The notes under the pieces: model-generated
What the model was told of the DNA's origin: nothing
Database searches by the model: none
The model's input: the letters and a program-made list of their open reading frames with translations, nothing else
NCBI GenBank assembly: GCA_050259815.1
Contig: JBLNBI010000483.1
Coordinates: 1 to 8,405, forward strand
Direction: 5' to 3'
From: JAGTRP01 sp050259815
GTDB taxonomy: Bacteria > Pseudomonadota > Gammaproteobacteria > Burkholderiales > Rhodocyclaceae
Length of the DNA: 8,405 nucleotides
Shown here: in pieces, positions 4,873 through 8,405 of the stretch
Numbering within the stretch: the first letter of the stretch is position 1
Layout: each line of letters opens with the position of its first letter
Translations under genes and position numbers: made by a program

Positions 4873-7197
4873 ATGACCCAGATCCTTCTCCGGATCAAGC
4901 TTTTCGCAACCGACTTGCTTCACCGCCTCCGGCGCCCGACGCGCCGGGAAGTCCTCATCGCCCTGGCCGTGGTGCCGGCGGCCATGGTCGCCTACGTACT
5001 GATCCTGATTCCTTTCACACCGGGCATCCGGGACATCCGCAAGGCCAAGCAGGAGCGGCCGGCCCTGGTGCTCTCCGCCGACGGCAAGGAATTGGCGGTA
5101 TTCAAGCGATCCAACCGGGAGTGGGTGGGGCTGGATGAAATCTCCCCCTACGTGATCGACGCCTTGATCGCCACGGAAGACCACCGCTTCTACCTGCACC
5201 ACGGCATCGACTGGCGCCGCACAGCAGGAGCCGCCCTCAATACCTTTGCCGGCGACCGCCAGGGCGGTTCCACCCTCACCCAGCAGCTGGCGCGAAACCT
5301 CTACCCCGAGGAGATCGGCCGGGCCCCCACCCTCACCCGCAAACTCAAGGAAGCCATCACCGCATTCAAGATCGAGGCGCTTTACACCAAGAGCGAAATC
5401 CTGGAGACCTATCTCAACACAGTGCCCTTCCTCTACAACGCCTACGGCATCGAGATGGCGGCGCGCACCTACTTCGACAAATCCGCCGACACCCTGGACC
5501 TGGCGGAAAGCGCCACCCTGGTCGGCATGTTGAAGGGCAACAGCTATTACAACCCGGTCATCAACCCGGACCGGGCCCTGCAGCGCCGCAACACGGTGCT
5601 GGCCCAGATGGTGAAGCGGGACAAGCTCAGCCCGGCCAAATTCGAGACACTGAAAAAACGCCCCCTGCGCCTGGATTTCGAGCGCCAGCCCGAGCCCCTG
5701 GGCCCCGCTCCCCACTTTGCCCAGCAACTGCGCCGGTGGCTTATCACCTGGGCCGACCGCAACGACTACAACATCTACGCCGATGGCCTGGTGGTGCGCA
5801 CCACCATCGATTCCCGGCTGCAGGCCATGGCCAACCAGTCGGTCGCCCGCCAGATGAGCCAGCTCCAGGCCATCGCCGACGGGGCGTGGATGGGCAACAA
5901 GGAACTCATCCGCCGCTTCCTCCAGGACACGCCGGAATACCGGGATGCCCTCGCCTCCGGCCTTGTCCCGGACAAGGCGATGAAGAAGCTCATGGCCGAC
6001 CGCGCCGTGATGCGGCGGCTCCTCGACCAGAAGGCGCGCATCGAGGCGGGCTTCCTGGCTATCGACCCGCGCAACGGCCAGATCCGGGCCTGGGTGGGCA
6101 GCCGGGACTACGAGAAGGATGCCTTCGACCACGTCCAGCAGGCCCGGCGGCAGCCCGGTTCCACCTTCAAGCCCTTCGTCTACGGCGCTGCCCTCCAGCA
6201 GGGCATGAGCCCGGAGGACAGCTTCATGGACCAGGCGGTGGAAATCAAGCTGGCCGGCGGCGAAGTGTGGCGCCCCACCGACAGCCACGAGCCTTCCGGC
6301 AGGGCCATGTCCCTGCGGGATGCCCTCGCCTATTCCAAGAACACCGTCACCGCCCAGGTCATGGAAAAGGTGGGGCCGGCCCGGGTCGCCAAGCTGGCCC
6401 GGGCCCTGGGGGTGCGCCAGAGCAAGCTGGAACCCGTGCCCTCCCTGGCCCTGGGCACCAGCCCTGTGACCCTGCTGGAAATGGTTTCGGCCTACGGCAC
6501 CATCGCCGACCGGGGCGGCTATATCCCGCCGGTGTTCGTCACCCGTATCGAGGACCGGGACGGCAAGGTCCTGGCGGAATTTGCACCTGTCGAGCCGGAA
6601 TCGGCCCTTACGCCGGAAATCGCCTATGACCTGGTGGACCTGATGCGCGGCGTGGTGGACCGGGGCACCGGAGTCGCCATCCGCAACCGCTTCGGCATCC
6701 GGGGCGACGTGGCGGGCAAGACCGGCACCACCCAGGACAATGCCGATGGCTGGTTCATCCTCATGCACCCCCAATTGGTGGCCGGCGCCTGGGTGGGGTT
6801 CAACGACAGCCGGGTGACCCTGCGGAGCGACTACTGGGGCCAGGGCGCCCACAGCGCCCTGCCCATCGTCGGGGAGTTCTTCCGGCAAGCCATGCGCTCC
6901 CGGGTAATCGATTCCCGCGCCCGCTTCGAGCCGGTGGATAAATCCGGCATCCTGGGCCGGATCGGCGGGTGGATCGCCGACCGTTTCCGCAGCCTCTTCG
7001 GCTCTACCCCTGCGCCGGAGCCGCACCCTGCCCCCCGATCGGCGCCGAGGCCGACCGAGCGCATCGAGGCCCGCGATACCCCGCCGACGCCGGAGCCCCT
7101 GCCGACGGCATCGCTTCCCGAACCGCTCCCTACACAACAGCTACCGGAGTCGAAGGCCATGCCGACCGTCGTCGTGCCCGCCGCGCCCTCGCCCTAG
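4873..7197 (+). CDS. Class A penicillin-binding protein (bifunctional peptidoglycan glycosyltransferase/DD-transpeptidase)
   Basis: It polymerises lipid II glycan strands and cross-links their peptides on the outer face of the inner membrane. From the ATG at 4873 it has 774 residues. The frame stays open upstream to 4651, but that part overlaps the peroxiredoxin gene. The start has only a weak ribosome site. A basic N-terminus and one membrane segment (about 26-48) anchor it. The GT51 domain (about 75-245) has E102-D-H-R-F-Y, G-G-S-T-L-T-Q-Q-L-A-R-N, R-K-L-K-E160 and I-L-E-T-Y-L-N. T-T-I-D-S-R-L-Q begins the linker. The transpeptidase (from about 392) has S430-T-F-K433, S488-K-N490 and K616-T-G-T-T. 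An extra segment (about 330-391, with W339-M-G-N-K) and F-D-H-V-Q-Q-A-R-R-Q-P-G-S-T-F-K look more like PBP1A proteins of Bacteroidota than E. coli MrcA; this is from memory. A proline-rich tail of about 70 residues ends the protein. Confidence 0.94.
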   Translation: MTQILLRIKLFATDLLHRLRRPTRREVLIALAVVPAAMVAYVLILIPFTPGIRDIRKAKQERPALVLSADGKELAVFKRSNREWVGLDEISPYVIDALIATEDHRFYLHHGIDWRRTAGAALNTFAGDRQGGSTLTQQLARNLYPEEIGRAPTLTRKLKEAITAFKIEALYTKSEILETYLNTVPFLYNAYGIEMAARTYFDKSADTLDLAESATLVGMLKGNSYYNPVINPDRALQRRNTVLAQMVKRDKLSPAKFETLKKRPLRLDFERQPEPLGPAPHFAQQLRRWLITWADRNDYNIYADGLVVRTTIDSRLQAMANQSVARQMSQLQAIADGAWMGNKELIRRFLQDTPEYRDALASGLVPDKAMKKLMADRAVMRRLLDQKARIEAGFLAIDPRNGQIRAWVGSRDYEKDAFDHVQQARRQPGSTFKPFVYGAALQQGMSPEDSFMDQAVEIKLAGGEVWRPTDSHEPSGRAMSLRDALAYSKNTVTAQVMEKVGPARVAKLARALGVRQSKLEPVPSLALGTSPVTLLEMVSAYGTIADRGGYIPPVFVTRIEDRDGKVLAEFAPVEPESALTPEIAYDLVDLMRGVVDRGTGVAIRNRFGIRGDVAGKTGTTQDNADGWFILMHPQLVAGAWVGFNDSRVTLRSDYWGQGAHSALPIVGEFFRQAMRSRVIDSRARFEPVDKSGILGRIGGWIADRFRSLFGSTPAPEPHPAPRSAPRPTERIEARDTPPTPEPLPTASLPEPLPTQQLPESKAMPTVVVPAAPSP

Positions 7198-7264
7198 CCT
7201 TTGATGGCGCCGCGCAGGAATTCGAAAATCCGCATCTGCAAGGTGAAACAGGACGACTGAACCT
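7198..7264. other. Gap between convergent genes
   Basis: These 67 bases separate the penicillin-binding protein stop from the stop of the AraC-type regulator. I see no hairpin with a T-run, so how the two converging transcripts end is not evident. Confidence 0.4.
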
Positions 7265-8149
7265 CTACTTCAGGGGCAGGAAGATATCGGTAACCGCCTC
7301 GTGCTCCGGAACGTCTGGGAAGAAGCGCACCCGCTGGACGAAGACGGGGAAGTCCCGCAACTCTTCCCCGCTCTGGGGCAGCCACTCGGCGTAGAGGAAG
7401 CTGACGGCCGGCCGCAGGTCGTCGCTGCTTCCCATGAGGCGCAGCACGGCACAGCGCCCGCCGGGAATTGAACACGGCGCCACCCCAATCTCGTTGGGCT
7501 CCACGGCAGCGTCCGTCCCGGCGCAGAGGTCCAGCCGGTACTCCTCGGGGGCAACGGCTTCCGGATCGCAATGGAGAATGTTGAAGGTCGCACTGATCCT
7601 AGGTCCCAGCCCCGTCGCCTTCCGCCAGGCGATGAAACGACGGATGGTGTCGCAAATCCCAGCCGGATCGCCCCGGTGGGCGAGTACGGCGACGGGCGTT
7701 TCCGGGAAATCGACGATTTTCACGTCATCGGTGCGAAGCTCAGGGCTCATGATAGCGCTCCTTTTGTCGGCCACCGCCCCGTAGACGGTATGCCATGACG
7801 GCCAATCGGGGTTGTTCCTGAAATCCGTCGGGCTCTGCCCGACCCGATCCTTGAAGGCACGGGCAAAGGCCTCGGGCGACCCATAGCCGCTCGTCAACGC
7901 GATTTCCGTGACAGGACTATCCTGCCGGAAGGCCAGGCGATAGGAAGCGCGCTTCATCCGGGCCCACTGTACATACTGGTGAGCCGTGATTCCGAGCAGG
8001 GAGGAAAACTGCCGGTGGAAGTGGTGCTTCGAGAAGGCGGCGATGTCGCTCAGCACCTCGATGCTCAAATCGCCATCCAGATGCTCATCGATGTATTCAA
8101 GCACCCGCCGCATGCGGGCTTGGTAGCGATGGACGGCGGACTCTTTCAC
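7265..8149 (-). CDS. AraC-family transcriptional regulator with C-terminal GyrI-like effector domain
   Basis: This 294-residue protein has its DNA-binding domain first: an AraC-type double helix-turn-helix (about 10-111) with helices around L-S-I-E-V-L-S-D-I-A-A-F-S-K-H-H-F-H-R-Q-F (28-48) and P-V-T-E-I-A-L-T-S-G-Y-G-S-P-E-A-F (79-95). After a linker, residues about 140-294 form a GyrI-like/AraC effector-binding domain. It shows I-V-D-F-P-E-T-P-V-A-V-L-A-H-R-G near its start, C-D-P-E-A-V-A-P-E-E-Y-R-L-D in place of the usual D-D-P motif, and E-A-V-T-D-I-F-L-P-L at the end. This layout is shared with Rob-like and SbmC/GyrI-fusion regulators that bind small amphipathic compounds or drugs. The start is GTG at 8149, with AGGAG (8156-8160, minus strand) six bases upstream. 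Four of its five cysteines are in the effector domain. No transporter or enzyme target is adjacent, so targets and ligand are unknown. Confidence 0.92.
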   Translation of the reverse strand: MKESAVHRYQARMRRVLEYIDEHLDGDLSIEVLSDIAAFSKHHFHRQFSSLLGITAHQYVQWARMKRASYRLAFRQDSPVTEIALTSGYGSPEAFARAFKDRVGQSPTDFRNNPDWPSWHTVYGAVADKRSAIMSPELRTDDVKIVDFPETPVAVLAHRGDPAGICDTIRRFIAWRKATGLGPRISATFNILHCDPEAVAPEEYRLDLCAGTDAAVEPNEIGVAPCSIPGGRCAVLRLMGSSDDLRPAVSFLYAEWLPQSGEELRDFPVFVQRVRFFPDVPEHEAVTDIFLPLK

Positions 8150-8405
8150 ACGGGGCTCCTGGGGTGACGGATGGGATGTTATCCGGCCCCGGGAGAAATC
8201 GCCTGATGAAAGTTGCTGAGTTGGAGGTTATCGACTGAGTCAAACGCTCGGTTAGCATGGACGCCGCCGGGGTCAGAGAACGACCCAGGCTGTGCAAAAA
8301 CGCTTTGGAACCGGGCCGGACGGCGTTCGGTAGGAAGCAGTTCTCGCTGCTGAGTTGAGAAATCAGCTGAACGGGCGGCAGCCGAAAGGAAGTAAAAGGC
8401 CCTAC
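8150..8405. other. Region upstream of the regulator up to the window edge, no supported gene
   Basis: I see no convincing gene. One minus-strand frame stays open from the window edge through 8097, but it overlaps the regulator, lacks a ribosome site and reads low-complexity S/P/R-rich sequence. On the plus strand only frames of about 30 codons exist. A TTGACT on the minus strand (8237-8242) has no matching -10, so the regulator's promoter is not identified. From about 8270 the text changes character (ggtcagagaacgaccc, then aggctgtgcaaaaacgc), which may mark a mobile-element edge. Confidence 0.35.

Noticed and set aside
4783..7137. A minus-strand open frame of about 784 codons opposite the penicillin-binding protein
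   Set aside because: It is low-complexity, His/Gly/Val-rich and has no recognisable motif. The plus strand carries all GT51 and transpeptidase motifs.
8097..8405. Minus-strand frame open from the right edge into the regulator gene
   Set aside because: It overlaps the regulator in another frame and shows no domain. An open frame of about 100 codons is expected by chance at this GC content.
1..8405. CRISPR array, tRNA, rRNA, integron or toxin-antitoxin pair
   Set aside because: I looked for regularly spaced repeats, tRNA-like cloverleaf segments, conserved rRNA strings and paired small overlapping genes, and saw none.

Overview
The window is GC-rich, chromosome-like DNA from a Gram-negative proteobacterium. 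GC-ending codons, dense gene packing, exported periplasmic enzymes and a class A penicillin-binding protein support this. A betaproteobacterium of the Rhodocyclales type is my best guess, but it is an inference from style, not from a marker gene.

Layout, left to right. (1) The 3' part of a GNAT/CelD-like acyltransferase gene runs in from the left edge (+). (2) A cluster of three small genes follows (+): a 72-residue unknown protein with a recognisable promoter and a textbook terminator, a 60-residue unknown protein starting at TTG behind a good ribosome site, and an 80-residue exported Thr/His/Arg-rich protein built like acid-shock (Asr) proteins. (3) A large Tat-exported multicopper oxidase of the CotA/bilirubin-oxidase type (+) has all copper-ligand motifs intact. 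(4) Convergent to it is an exported peroxiredoxin of the AhpC/TSA-BCP type (-). A hairpin between the two may terminate both. (5) Divergent from the peroxiredoxin is a bifunctional class A penicillin-binding protein (+). It has all glycosyltransferase and transpeptidase motifs, an extra segment between the two domains and a proline-rich tail. (6) Convergent to it is an AraC-family regulator with a C-terminal GyrI-like effector domain (-). (7) The last ~250 bases hold no gene I can support, but contain a string resembling an insertion-sequence end.

How the parts fit. Most of the window works in the cell envelope: an exported copper oxidase, an exported thiol peroxidase, a small exported basic/His-rich protein and a peptidoglycan synthase. 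The genes are mostly separate transcription units, in convergent or divergent pairs, so no operon proves a joint pathway. An envelope-stress or metal/oxidant-handling theme is only a suggestion.

I did not find a clear new multi-gene system. The best leads are the Asr-like protein beside the oxidase, three GGGGAAT-type dyads shared by the small-gene and oxidase upstream regions, the unusual inter-domain segment of the penicillin-binding protein, and the possible mobile-element edge on the right.
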